Shown one piece after another: positions 7,633 to 15,423 of a stretch of DNA of 64,000 nucleotides (the first letter of the stretch is position 1; each line of letters begins with the position of its first letter). A program made the translations under genes and the position numbers. A model generated the notes under the pieces. It did no database searches, was not told where the DNA came from, and saw only the letters and a list, made by a program, of their open reading frames with translations. The DNA is from Ktedonobacter sp. SOSP1-85 (GTDB taxonomy: Bacteria > Chloroflexota > Ktedonobacteria > Ktedonobacterales > Ktedonobacteraceae): NCBI RefSeq assembly GCF_016587415.1, contig NZ_BNJI01000001.1, forward strand, positions 3,201,501 through 3,265,500, given 5' to 3'.

Positions 7633-9138
7633 ATGTCAGCACAGGAGAGATCAGAGGCGCGAGTCGCATCTATGAGAGATGCGCTGGCCGCGTTTATCGA
7701 CCAGCAACGGCTTCTACCAGCCTCGGGCGGCAGGTTAGTTGTCGCGGTCTCAGGCGGGGCCGACTCGCTCTGCCTGCTCCACCTCTTGCGGAGCCTGTGT
7801 GGACCAGGCAAGCGTTATCCCACCCTCCAACTGCATGTTGCGCACCTCAATCATCGTCTCCGTGAGCCAGTGAGCAGCCAGGACGCTGCGGCAGTGGCCG
7901 AGCTGGCGCGTGCCTGGGGGTTGCCTGTAACCCTCGGTGAAGAGGATGTCCAGGCTCTTGCAAAGCGTGAGCACCTCTCGCTGGAGGAGGCGGCGCGCGA
8001 GGCGCGTTATCGCTTCCTACGCCGGGTCGCGGCTGGCGATCCTATCGCGGTGGCTCACCACCAGGACGACCAGGTGGAGACGCTCGCGCTCCACTGGATA
8101 CGCGGCGGCGGCATCGCCAGCGTGAGCGGTTTGCAGCCGCGCCAGCAGGATATTATTCGCCCCTTGCTCATCTTCACACGCGCGGATACATTGGCCTACT
8201 GCTCTCAGCATGGCCTGACTCCCCTCGAAGATGCCAGCAATGCCGATCTTCGCTACCAGCGCAACCGCATTCGCCATGAACTTCTCCCCCTCTTAGAGCA
8301 GCTTAATCCCAATATTTGTGCCACGCTCCTGCGCAGCTCAGAGGTCATGCAGGTAGATGCGGCCTGGATTGAGGCCCAGGTCGATCAGCACTGGTCAGCC
8401 GTCGTCTCGTATGAAGAGACTGAGACTATCGCTCTGCGCCGCTCCGCGCTACTGACCTTACCCTTAAGCCTGCAACGCCACCTCTGGCGCCGGGCCAGTG
8501 CCAGCTTATGCGCGGGCCAGTCGCCGCTCGAACTACGCCACTATACCCTGATCGAGCAGGCTCTAAGCCAGGAGACAGGCGAGGCACTCACGCTCCACCT
8601 GCCGGGTCAGCTACATTTCTGGCGCCAGGGTGAGCAGGTGCTGCTCAAGCGTGTGACAGAAGAGCAACAGTCGCCCCAGATCGTTCAGAATAACGACGAG
8701 CTTATCTTGCCAGTGCCGGGCGAGGTGGCAGTGCCCGGTACTCCATGGCTGGTACGCGCTGAATTTGTGGCCGAGGAAGAAGAGGCCGAGATACTGGAGA
8801 GCTTGCGTACGAAAGACATGACCCAAACCTGGCACAAACTTGCATCCAACAGATATTCTGTATATATTGATCGAATACATCTCGACTCAGTTCTCCGTGT
8901 GCGTACCAGGAGGGCGGGAGACCGTATTCGCCCCCTGGGGATGGCGCATAGCAAAAAGGTGCAGGATATATGCGTAGACCAGCATATCCCGCGCCAGGAG
9001 CGTGATCACATTCCGCTTATCTTCTCGCGTGCGCAATGTATCTGGCTAGGAGGAGTATGTATCGATGACCGTGTCCGCCTGACAGGCGAGACCCGTCACC
9101 TGCTCCACCTCACCATGCAGCGACGCAACGATGTGTAA
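7633..9138 (+). CDS. tilS: tRNA(Ile)-lysidine synthetase
   Basis: TilS attaches lysine to C34 of tRNA-Ile(CAU), changing its codon and amino-acid identity. The PP-loop ATP-binding motif SGGADS is near residue 42 and is followed by the family's HLNHRLR and HHQDDQVET motifs. The C-terminal third contains the TilS tRNA-binding region (RAGDRIRPLGM, with K-K-V-Q-D shortly after). At 501 residues it is a full-length form. An ATG at 7672 is a possible later start, because the ribosome-binding site before 7633 is weak. hpt follows after 27 bp on the same strand, the widely conserved tilS-hpt pair; ftsH, often third in that cluster, is absent. Confidence 0.93.
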   Translation: MSAQERSEARVASMRDALAAFIDQQRLLPASGGRLVVAVSGGADSLCLLHLLRSLCGPGKRYPTLQLHVAHLNHRLREPVSSQDAAAVAELARAWGLPVTLGEEDVQALAKREHLSLEEAAREARYRFLRRVAAGDPIAVAHHQDDQVETLALHWIRGGGIASVSGLQPRQQDIIRPLLIFTRADTLAYCSQHGLTPLEDASNADLRYQRNRIRHELLPLLEQLNPNICATLLRSSEVMQVDAAWIEAQVDQHWSAVVSYEETETIALRRSALLTLPLSLQRHLWRRASASLCAGQSPLELRHYTLIEQALSQETGEALTLHLPGQLHFWRQGEQVLLKRVTEEQQSPQIVQNNDELILPVPGEVAVPGTPWLVRAEFVAEEEEAEILESLRTKDMTQTWHKLASNRYSVYIDRIHLDSVLRVRTRRAGDRIRPLGMAHSKKVQDICVDQHIPRQERDHIPLIFSRAQCIWLGGVCIDDRVRLTGETRHLLHLTMQRRNDV

Positions 9139-9165
9139 TAAAAATTTATTAAACGAGGAAAACAA

Positions 9166-9753
9166 ATGCATCAAGATATTTCTGAGGTTCTTTACTCAGA
9201 AGCACAAATTCAGGCCAAGGTTCAGGAGCTTGGTCAGCAGATTACCACTGATTACCAGGGCAAACACTTGCTGCTCCTGGGTACATTGAAGGGCGCAGTT
9301 CCTTTCATTGCCGACCTGGCCCGCGCCATTGAGCTTCCCCTGGAACTCGATTACATGGCGGTTGCCAGCTACGGCAATAGCACCCACTCCAGCGGCGTGG
9401 TCCGCATCCTCAAGGACCTGGAAGGACCTATCGATAATAAGCATATCCTCATCATCGAGGATATCATCGACAGTGGCCTCACCCTGGCCTACCTCGTAGA
9501 TGTCATTCGCCGCCGCAATCCCTTGAGTCTGCGCATCTGCACCTTACTCTATAAGGAACGCACACGCCTAAAAGAGGTCCCAGTCGATTATACTGGCTTT
9601 ACTATTCCCGATAAATTTGTTGTAGGTTATGGCCTGGACTACTCCCAGTACTACCGCAACCTGCCCTATATTGGCATCCTCAGGCCCTCCGTCTATGAGG
9701 GAACGGAGCCTGAAGAGCAGCACTCCAGTCCCGCCGAAACTCAGGCAATTTAA
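9166..9753 (+). CDS. hpt: Hypoxanthine phosphoribosyltransferase
   Basis: A purine salvage enzyme that joins hypoxanthine or guanine to PRPP to give IMP or GMP. At 195 residues it shows the PRPP-binding motif IIEDIIDSGLTL near residue 105, the flexible-loop region around MAVASYGNST, and the C-terminal base-recognition stretch DKFVVGYGLDY. Its ATG follows a clear AACGAGGAAAAC ribosome-binding region. It is co-directional with tilS and probably co-transcribed; a 31-bp hairpin directly downstream likely ends the transcript. Purine biosynthesis genes lie about 6 kb further on but are not part of the same unit. Confidence 0.94.
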   Translation: MHQDISEVLYSEAQIQAKVQELGQQITTDYQGKHLLLLGTLKGAVPFIADLARAIELPLELDYMAVASYGNSTHSSGVVRILKDLEGPIDNKHILIIEDIIDSGLTLAYLVDVIRRRNPLSLRICTLLYKERTRLKEVPVDYTGFTIPDKFVVGYGLDYSQYYRNLPYIGILRPSVYEGTEPEEQHSSPAETQAI

Positions 9754-9758
9754 AAAAT

Positions 9759-9823
9759 ATGGATAAGGGGTGTCTGGTGGAGGTCGGGCTCTGCCCGACC
9801 TCCACCAGACACCCCTTATCCAT
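9759..9823. terminator. 31-bp perfect hairpin after hpt
   Basis: Arms 9759-9789 and 9793-9823 pair perfectly over 31 bp with a 3-nt loop. The outer arm reads ATGGATAAGGGGTGTC, similar to other hairpins of the window that begin GG(T/A)TAAGG. Confidence 0.8.
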
Positions 9824-9919
9824 GTCTACTGCCCTCCCTCTATCAAGGCGTTCTATGCTACAATGGGCCTGGACATATAGCTAGCTAACAGACAACTTGA
9901 TAGAGGAGACGAAGACGAC

Positions 9920-10930
9920 ATGGTAGCAGTAGGTGTAATCGGAAGTGGTGCCTGGGGCACAACCCTGGCTTTGCTGCTGGCAAGGAAGGGAATTGCCACC
10001 ACGCTCTGGGACCATCAGGCCGTGCGTGCGCAAGAGATGCAGTCGCAACGCGAGAACAAAATGTTCCTACCAGGAATCACTTTCCCGGAGGCGCTGTGTG
10101 TCACTGCCGAGATTGGCGAGGCTGTGCGTGAGAAAGAGCTGTTGATCCTGGTCACGCCCTCGCAGCGCATGCGCGAAAACCTGCGCCTTGTCGCGCCCCA
10201 CCTTTCTCCCCAGACCCTGCTCGTCAGTGCCAGTAAGGGCGTCGAGATTGAGAGCCTCAAGCGTATGAGCGAGGTGATCGCAGAGGAACTGCCTGCATCA
10301 GCCGGACGCATCGCCGTCTTGAGCGGCCCCAACCTCTCTCCCGAGGTCGCACGCGAGAAGCCTACCGCCGCCGTCATTGCCAGCCAGAGCACCGAGGTCG
10401 CCATCGCCTGCCGCGACCTGCTGACCACGCGCCACCTGCGTATCTATACCTCAGATGACGTGGTGGGTGTTGAGCTAGGAGGCGCCTTGAAGAATATTAT
10501 CGCCATCGGCGCGGGCATGACCGAGGGGCTTGAGTATGGGGATAACGCTAAGGGGGCCTTTATCACACGTGGCGTTGCGGAAATCGCGCGCCTGGGTATC
10601 GCCGCAGGCGCTAACCCCTTGACTTTCGTGGGCCTGGCTGGCATCGGCGACCTGATCGCGACCTGCGCCAGCCCTCTCAGCCGCAACCAGCGTTTGGGAC
10701 GCCGCCTGGCGGCTGGCGAGAAGTTGGAAGATATTCTGGCCTCGACCCATTCAGTCGCCGAAGGTATCTATATTACGCGGGCTGCTCTCAAGCTGGCCGA
10801 GCGCTTCCACGTTGATATGCCCCTGACCACCAAACTCAGCCAGATTCTCTTCCAGGGCCTCGATCCCCACAAGGCTGTGCTTGAGCTGATGATGCGCGAC
10901 CCCAAGGACGAGCGCGAAGGGATTATGTGA
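9920..10930 (+). CDS. gpsA: Glycerol-3-phosphate dehydrogenase [NAD(P)+]
   Basis: This enzyme reduces dihydroxyacetone phosphate to sn-glycerol-3-phosphate, the backbone for membrane phospholipids. It has 336 residues, with the Rossmann nucleotide-binding motif GSGAWGTTLA at residues 8-17, the SGPNLSPEVA segment, the catalytic-lysine region LGGALKNIIAI, and the C-terminal GDLIATC and SRNQRLGR motifs. The start ATG follows GAGGAGACGAAGACGAC. It is a single-gene unit, bounded by the hairpin after hpt and by another 30-bp hairpin overlapping its own stop codon. The plsY and der neighbours seen in other phyla are not present. Confidence 0.95.
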   Translation: MVAVGVIGSGAWGTTLALLLARKGIATTLWDHQAVRAQEMQSQRENKMFLPGITFPEALCVTAEIGEAVREKELLILVTPSQRMRENLRLVAPHLSPQTLLVSASKGVEIESLKRMSEVIAEELPASAGRIAVLSGPNLSPEVAREKPTAAVIASQSTEVAIACRDLLTTRHLRIYTSDDVVGVELGGALKNIIAIGAGMTEGLEYGDNAKGAFITRGVAEIARLGIAAGANPLTFVGLAGIGDLIATCASPLSRNQRLGRRLAAGEKLEDILASTHSVAEGIYITRAALKLAERFHVDMPLTTKLSQILFQGLDPHKAVLELMMRDPKDEREGIM

Positions 10931-10990
10931 GAGAAAAAGAGCAGAGCCCCGGCAGCCGCAGGCTGCCGGGGCTCTGCTCTTTTTCTCTCA
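10928..10990. terminator. 30-bp perfect hairpin overlapping the gpsA stop
   Basis: Arms 10928-10957 and 10961-10990 pair perfectly over 30 bp with a GCA loop. The left arm contains the gpsA stop TGA at its first bases. A GC-rich core is flanked by an A-rich left end and the matching T-rich right end, as expected for a bidirectional terminator between convergent genes. Confidence 0.85.
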
Positions 10991-11007
10991 GGACAGAGGG
11001 TTATTTA

Positions 11008-12546
11008 TTACGCTACCCAGATCAAAAGGTTGACCGCGGTATTGGTGTTCCCATCCTGGTCTTCGACTTGTATAGTTTCAAAGCTGCTGAGGTATTTACT
11101 ATCCGGCGACCAGGCTACACCATAAATGGAGTGCTTACTGGAGAAGGTGTAGAGCAGTTTCCCACTTTGCGCGCTCCAGAGCGTGGTTACCATTTTTTGG
11201 TCAGAGCCGCTCTGCGTCTCCACAGCGATACGACTACCATCTGGCGACCAGTGGACCCCGAGAATAATCCCTGCTCCTGCTTGTGCGAATTGTTTTGTTG
11301 TTTGCCCACTTAATGCATCGACAATGCGCACGTCTTTCCCACTCTCATTCTGAGCATCGACTAGCGCTAACTGTTTTCCTTTGGGCGACCACTCAAGGCT
11401 GGCGACATTGGCATACTGCTTTGCGACCTGCCATGTTTTGGTATTCCAGAGTTTGACTTCCGGCGAGATTGTGGAATCACGCATCGCTGGATTAGCGGCG
11501 GTCGCGAGATAGTTGCCATCGGGTGACCAGTGGAGGTCCACAATGTTTCCGTGGAAATCCGTGAGTTTCTTTACCTGTGAACCGTCGTTGGCGTTCCAGA
11601 TTGTAACCAGGTTGGTTGCAGGTTGAATCAGCGCGGAGGCAGCCAGGTACTTGCTATTTGGTGACCAGGTAACAGCACCAAACATCGTTCCGCCGCCAGA
11701 AAACTGTCCCATGTTGCTCAGCGGCTTAAAAGTGCGCGTCGTGCCGGTGACACTCAAGGGCGAGGTACCAGTGTTGTTAAGCGCGACCGATTGTAAGTCA
11801 ATAGTGCGCAACAAGCTTCCCGTTTTGGCATTGACGAGATCAATCTTTGCAGAGGTATCGGAATAACTATTGACGGCCAGGATATTTCCATCCGGCGACC
11901 AGCTGATATTCAATACATTGGGACCCAGCGTGAGATGATAAACCTGGACATGCTGACCTGTGCGTGCATCCCAACTTTCCAATTGCCCATTGATGACTGT
12001 GGCGACCCGACTACCATCGGGTGACCAGATCACCGCTGTACCGTTACCATCAAGCTCTTTCTTATAAATGACCTGCCCCTCATGCTCTGCCGGCTTTGCT
12101 GTGGCCGTGTTAGAGCTGGCGGTTGTCGTACTCTGCTGTTTCTGGCGGGCGGCGTTCAGGACGAGTATCATACTGCCGACCAGAATTGTGAGCACCAGGA
12201 CAGCTGCGAGTGTCGTCAGCACACGTCGTATGGGCTGGGGATGCTCGGTCGCGCGAGCTTGCTTCTTTATATCAGGCATGGCAACGAACCTTCCTTGTTC
12301 TTGTTGTTGAACGCGTTGACCACTAAAGGGGATAATTTTAGTTTGTTGTTGCGTCAGGTTTTCGTTCTCCAGAAACTTTCCCAGGACACGCTGAAGTGAG
12401 TATGCATCCTCACCTTCGTGATTGAGCAAGTCATGGAGATCGGAGGCCAGCCGCTTATCCCGCGATGATGTTCCACGTGCCTGTAGAAGCGTGTCGACCT
12501 GTTCGTCGACTTGCTCAGGGGTGTAGAAATCTTCGTGCCTGGACAT
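11008..12546 (-). CDS. Membrane-anchored WD40 propeller protein, partner of ECF sigma
   Basis: A protein of about 512 residues with three parts. The N-terminal cytoplasmic region (about 1-110) begins HEDFYTPEQVDEQVDTLL. One transmembrane helix follows at about 112-135 (LAAVLVLTILVGSMILVL). The rest is an outer-facing region with seven WSPDG/WSPNS-type repeats, the number expected for a seven-bladed beta-propeller. The sigma gene stop and this start overlap as TGATG, implying translational coupling; a GTG one codon earlier is an alternative start. By analogy with sigma/anti-sigma pairs the N-terminal part probably holds the sigma factor at the membrane, but no zinc anti-sigma motif is visible, so this is inferred from context. 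A paralogous pair is at 55327-57480. Confidence 0.82.
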   Translation of the reverse strand: MSRHEDFYTPEQVDEQVDTLLQARGTSSRDKRLASDLHDLLNHEGEDAYSLQRVLGKFLENENLTQQQTKIIPFSGQRVQQQEQGRFVAMPDIKKQARATEHPQPIRRVLTTLAAVLVLTILVGSMILVLNAARQKQQSTTTASSNTATAKPAEHEGQVIYKKELDGNGTAVIWSPDGSRVATVINGQLESWDARTGQHVQVYHLTLGPNVLNISWSPDGNILAVNSYSDTSAKIDLVNAKTGSLLRTIDLQSVALNNTGTSPLSVTGTTRTFKPLSNMGQFSGGGTMFGAVTWSPNSKYLAASALIQPATNLVTIWNANDGSQVKKLTDFHGNIVDLHWSPDGNYLATAANPAMRDSTISPEVKLWNTKTWQVAKQYANVASLEWSPKGKQLALVDAQNESGKDVRIVDALSGQTTKQFAQAGAGIILGVHWSPDGSRIAVETQSGSDQKMVTTLWSAQSGKLLYTFSSKHSIYGVAWSPDSKYLSSFETIQVEDQDGNTNTAVNLLIWVA

Positions 12547-13091
12547 CACTTCTCACCTTCTTCTCTATACAATGTGCGCAACTGATTCAGGGTACGCGAG
12601 ATGATGGCCCTCACAGCGGCTTCACTCTTTCCCACCAGAGTGGCGATTTGTGGACTGCGCATCTCCTTGTTGAAGCGCAGACTGAGAATCTTCCTCTGGA
12701 GAGGTGGCAATTTCTGGAGCATAGCGTGCAATTGAGTGTATTCCTCCAGGCGCAGTAGCTCCTGTTCTGGCGCCTGCTCGTCATCGACGAACAGATCATC
12801 TTGCAGCAACTCTATCGACGAGGATGGACGACGTAGATTACGCCGATAGGCATCCACCAATTTATTGCGCGCTATTTTCCAGATCAACTGCCTTTGCTGG
12901 CTTTGTGGCAATAAGCCAAGGCGTTTTTGCTCAATAACGGCGGTAAAGACCTCCAGAAGAATGTCTTCGGCATCCTCGCGCGAGGATGTTTGCCGGCGCA
13001 AAAAAGCAAAAATAGCGGGTGCATGACAGTGAAACAGCTCCTCTGCCACGGATTTGCTGGTTTCACCATCTCTTTCAACATGTTGTTGCAT
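12546..13091 (-). CDS. ECF-type RNA polymerase sigma factor
   Basis: A 181-residue alternative sigma factor. Region 2 spans about residues 20-90 (FAFLRRQT, REDAEDILLEVFTAVIEQ, IARNKLVDAYRR). Region 4 spans about 120-175, with the helix-turn-helix signature LPPLQRKILSLRF and SPQIATLVGKSEAAVRAIISRTL. It lies directly upstream of the membrane WD40 gene with a one-base overlap, so the two are surely co-expressed and the second is the likely signal input. It is closely related in layout and sequence to the sigma at 55327-55860. A weak promoter-like pair (TTGTCA and GATAGT, 19-bp spacing) lies upstream on the minus strand. Confidence 0.92.
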   Translation of the reverse strand: MQQHVERDGETSKSVAEELFHCHAPAIFAFLRRQTSSREDAEDILLEVFTAVIEQKRLGLLPQSQQRQLIWKIARNKLVDAYRRNLRRPSSSIELLQDDLFVDDEQAPEQELLRLEEYTQLHAMLQKLPPLQRKILSLRFNKEMRSPQIATLVGKSEAAVRAIISRTLNQLRTLYREEGEK

Positions 13092-13448
13092 TCTTAACCT
13101 TCAGGCTATTAGTGTTTCCCTTAAGAGTTTCACTCCTACTATCGCTTTCTCTTTTGCGACTGTGACAACATTCTGTTCTATTTTCAAAATAGGTTGTGAA
13201 AGGTGCGCCGCGTCACCATCTCCTTACACATCCATAGAAAGAAGTATGTAGATGCTGATAGCATAAATCGGCCTGAGAGGCCAGCCTACCCATAATTTGT
13301 AGGAAGTATCCCTAAACATTGTGCGCTTTGCAATTCTTTTTTCTCGGGGTATACTTTATGGCGTATCAATCATCTCTCACCTGTTGTGCGTAGCAAGTGG
13401 GCGGTAACGAGTAGGAAGTGGTTGTCAACATTTTGAAGGAGTGAGTAT
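13092..13448. other. Divergent intergenic region
   Basis: About 357 bp between the divergent sigma gene and the amidase. It holds the amidase promoter at 13327-13355 and presumably the sigma promoter near its left end. I see no additional gene and no strong inverted repeat. Confidence 0.4.
13327..13355 (+). promoter_or_regulatory. Possible promoter of the amidase gene
   Basis: TTTGCA (13327-13332), 17-bp spacer, TATACT (13350-13355), giving a leader of about 85 nt. Confidence 0.4.
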
Positions 13449-14876
13449 ATGGTGGATGAAGCAGGGGCGGTGTGGATACCTTCTCCTAACTACTTCGCGA
13501 ACCGCAACGGCTATACCCCTAAGTGGATTATCGTGCATGGTACTGCGGGCTTTAGTAGTGCTCGCGATGTGGGTACCTACTTCCAGACGGCCGATGTCAG
13601 CGCGAACTATGTCATAGGCCAGGATGGCACCATCGTCCAGTGCGTCTCCGAGAAGGATGGAGCCTGGGGCAATGGCGTAATCAGTACCGGGCATGATTCC
13701 TGGTGGACCTCAAGTGTTAACCCCAACTGGGTAACGATCTCCATTGAGCATGTCAAACCGCATACCGACAATTCAGATACCATCACCGATGCACAGAAGG
13801 CGGCAAGCTTCCGCCTGATCAGCCACATCTGTGATCGACATAAAATTCCCCGGCGACGCGCCGATGGTAATGGCGGCATTACAGGCCATTATTCAATTGA
13901 TCCCGTGAACCGTAGCCGCTGCCCCGGCCCCTATCCCTGGGATGAATTGATCTCCTATCTGGGAAGTGGTGGCTCCAACAGCGGTGGCAGCAGTGGTGGC
14001 AGTGGAGGAAGTACAGGCAATGGTGCCATGATCGACCTGAATGATGAAATCGTTGCGCGCTACTTTGAGCAGGCCGGCACCGGTCGCTGGCATTGCAAGG
14101 CTACGAACTACTACATCTTTGGTGGTATGCTTAACTTCTACTGTAGCTTTGGCGGGACAGGCAAGAATGGCCTAACATACCTGGGCATGCCTCTGATGAA
14201 CGAATACTATCCCGATCCTAATGCTCAGTTCTCCTACCAGCGCTTTGAGCGTGGTATTCTGGCCTATGATCCCAACCATAGTTTTGATCGTCCCCCTGGC
14301 GCGGGGACAATCTACCTGATGCATATTGATCAACCTCTGCCCCAGGGAACAGGTCTGGCCCCTGGTCAGGGACAGGCCACCCCGACGCCTCCAGCGCAGA
14401 GCCAGAACGTTCCACAGACTCCTCAGGTGCCCGCGGATACAAACAATACACCCCTTCCGCAGGATCAAAGTTATAATCAACCAGATCCAGCGAGCCAGGT
14501 GCCTGCGGATACCGATACCTATAATGCGCCATACCAGTACTATCCACAGGGCCAGGGTTATGGTCAGCCAGATCCGGCGAGCCAGGTACCTGCAAACACC
14601 GATACCTATAATGCTCCGTATCAACCCTACTCACAGGATCAAGGCTACTACCAGCCAGGCCCAGCGAGTCAGGTACCCAACCAACCTGGATATGACCAGT
14701 CTACTTATGGCCAGCCCAACAATAACCAGCCTAACTCCGATCCATTTGGGAATGCCTTCCCCTCTCTGGAAGCGCCCCCCAAATCTTCGCTGGGTATATT
14801 GCTGGACGGAGTGGTCAAAAACAGCGGCTTTACCGACTTGATGAAGCGAATCCTGTCACGCCGCTCCAACTCGTAG
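13449..14876 (+). CDS. PGRP/Amidase_2-type N-acetylmuramoyl-L-alanine amidase with repeat tail
   Basis: A 475-residue putative peptidoglycan amidase. The Amidase_2 domain occupies about residues 15-180. Zinc ligands are visible as IIVHGTAG and ITGHYSIDP followed by SRCPGP. A Gly/Ser linker (about 183-195) leads to a second domain at about 200-290 (RYFEQAGTGRWHC to YDPNHSF) of unknown role that may bind cell wall. A Gln/Pro/Tyr-rich tail then carries three near-identical repeats built around QVPA(D/N)TDTYNAPY. No signal peptide or membrane segment is visible, so export would need a non-classical route or lysis. GGAGTGAGTAT precedes the ATG. It could be a prophage-derived lysin or a house-keeping hydrolase; no phage genes are nearby. 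Confidence 0.85.
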   Translation: MVDEAGAVWIPSPNYFANRNGYTPKWIIVHGTAGFSSARDVGTYFQTADVSANYVIGQDGTIVQCVSEKDGAWGNGVISTGHDSWWTSSVNPNWVTISIEHVKPHTDNSDTITDAQKAASFRLISHICDRHKIPRRRADGNGGITGHYSIDPVNRSRCPGPYPWDELISYLGSGGSNSGGSSGGSGGSTGNGAMIDLNDEIVARYFEQAGTGRWHCKATNYYIFGGMLNFYCSFGGTGKNGLTYLGMPLMNEYYPDPNAQFSYQRFERGILAYDPNHSFDRPPGAGTIYLMHIDQPLPQGTGLAPGQGQATPTPPAQSQNVPQTPQVPADTNNTPLPQDQSYNQPDPASQVPADTDTYNAPYQYYPQGQGYGQPDPASQVPANTDTYNAPYQPYSQDQGYYQPGPASQVPNQPGYDQSTYGQPNNNQPNSDPFGNAFPSLEAPPKSSLGILLDGVVKNSGFTDLMKRILSRRSNS

Positions 14877-14970
14877 AGCACTTCCCAGATACCCTACTCA
14901 CTTTCTGAAAGCCAGGCGATGGTGCTCCGCCTGGCTTTCCCTTTTCTATCGCTTCTTTTGGACATTTGTT

Positions 14971-15075
14971 TTCGCGCCTGCGGTGCTCTGGGTAAGAGGG
15001 ATTGGATGTGCTACGCGGGCAATCCGCCCGCGTAGCACATCCAATCCCTCTTACCCAGAGGCGAGCCTGCGAGCC
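14971..15075. repeat. Long-hairpin element with conserved flank (35-bp arms)
   Basis: The longest hairpin of the window: arms 14986-15020 and 15026-15060 are perfectly complementary over 35 bp with a 5-nt loop. The left flank begins TTCGCGCCTGCGGTG at 14971 and the right flank ends GCGAGCC at 15069-15075, matching the element at 6341. It lies about 95 bp after the amidase stop. Confidence 0.88.
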
Positions 15076-15207
15076 GATCTGCAAGAGCATGAATGACGTT
15101 TGTGAAGCTCTGCCTCTCGCTCCAGGTAATTTGCTAGACTCTGGCCCTTAGTGTTACAATGAATTTGTCCCACCAGATGAGGTCGCTTATAGTCATTATC
15201 TTTGTCT

Positions 15208-15278
15208 CCGAACACCCTGAGCGCGAAGTGCTAGGCACGCTAGTGGCGCTGCGCCCCCGAATGGGGGTTGGGTTTCGG
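15208..15278. repeat. Cloverleaf-like repeat, copy A
   Basis: An outer stem (CCGAA...CCC with GGGTTTCGG) encloses three small hairpins: AGCGC-gaa-GTGCT, an imperfect GGCAC/GTGGC stem, and CCCCC-gaat-GGGGG. It is the same architecture as copy D at 51308-51375; a TAAG follows shortly after the element. Confidence 0.7.
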
Positions 15279-15341
15279 AATAAGATCTATGGCATGGATG
15301 GGATACGTGTGACTTGTTTTGTATGCGACCTGCTACCTATC

Positions 15342-15390
15342 AGGAAACCCGGCGCGTGAGCGCTAGCCGCAACAGTGGTCCTGGTTTCCT
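15342..15390. repeat. Cloverleaf-like repeat, copy B (two-hairpin form)
   Basis: The outer stem AGGAAACC/GGTTTCCT encloses GCGC-gtga-GCGC and GCCGC-aaca-GTGGT hairpins; the third hairpin is absent, as in copy C. TTAAG follows, and the putative purL promoter -10 box lies just after it. Confidence 0.7.
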
Positions 15391-15397
15391 CTTAAGC

Positions 15398-15403
15398 TAT
15401 AAT
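15398..15403 (+). promoter_or_regulatory. Possible -10 box of the purine operon
   Basis: A consensus TATAAT 20 bp before the GTG start of purL. No convincing -35 box is visible; that position falls within cloverleaf repeat copy B. Confidence 0.3.
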
Positions 15404-15423
15404 GCCAGCCAGGAAACAGAAAC

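Noticed and set aside
13449..14876. Prophage remnant around the amidase
   Set aside because: No holin, tail, integrase or attachment site nearby; the neighbours are ordinary chromosomal genes.
15208..15278. tRNA-like gene suggested by the cloverleaf fold
   Set aside because: No TTCRA-type T-loop, no CCA-compatible acceptor end and no anticodon arm; the element also recurs in a two-hairpin form.
15159..15359. 66-codon open frame before purL
   Set aside because: It lies mostly in cloverleaf repeat copy A, has no ribosome-binding site and no protein-like composition.
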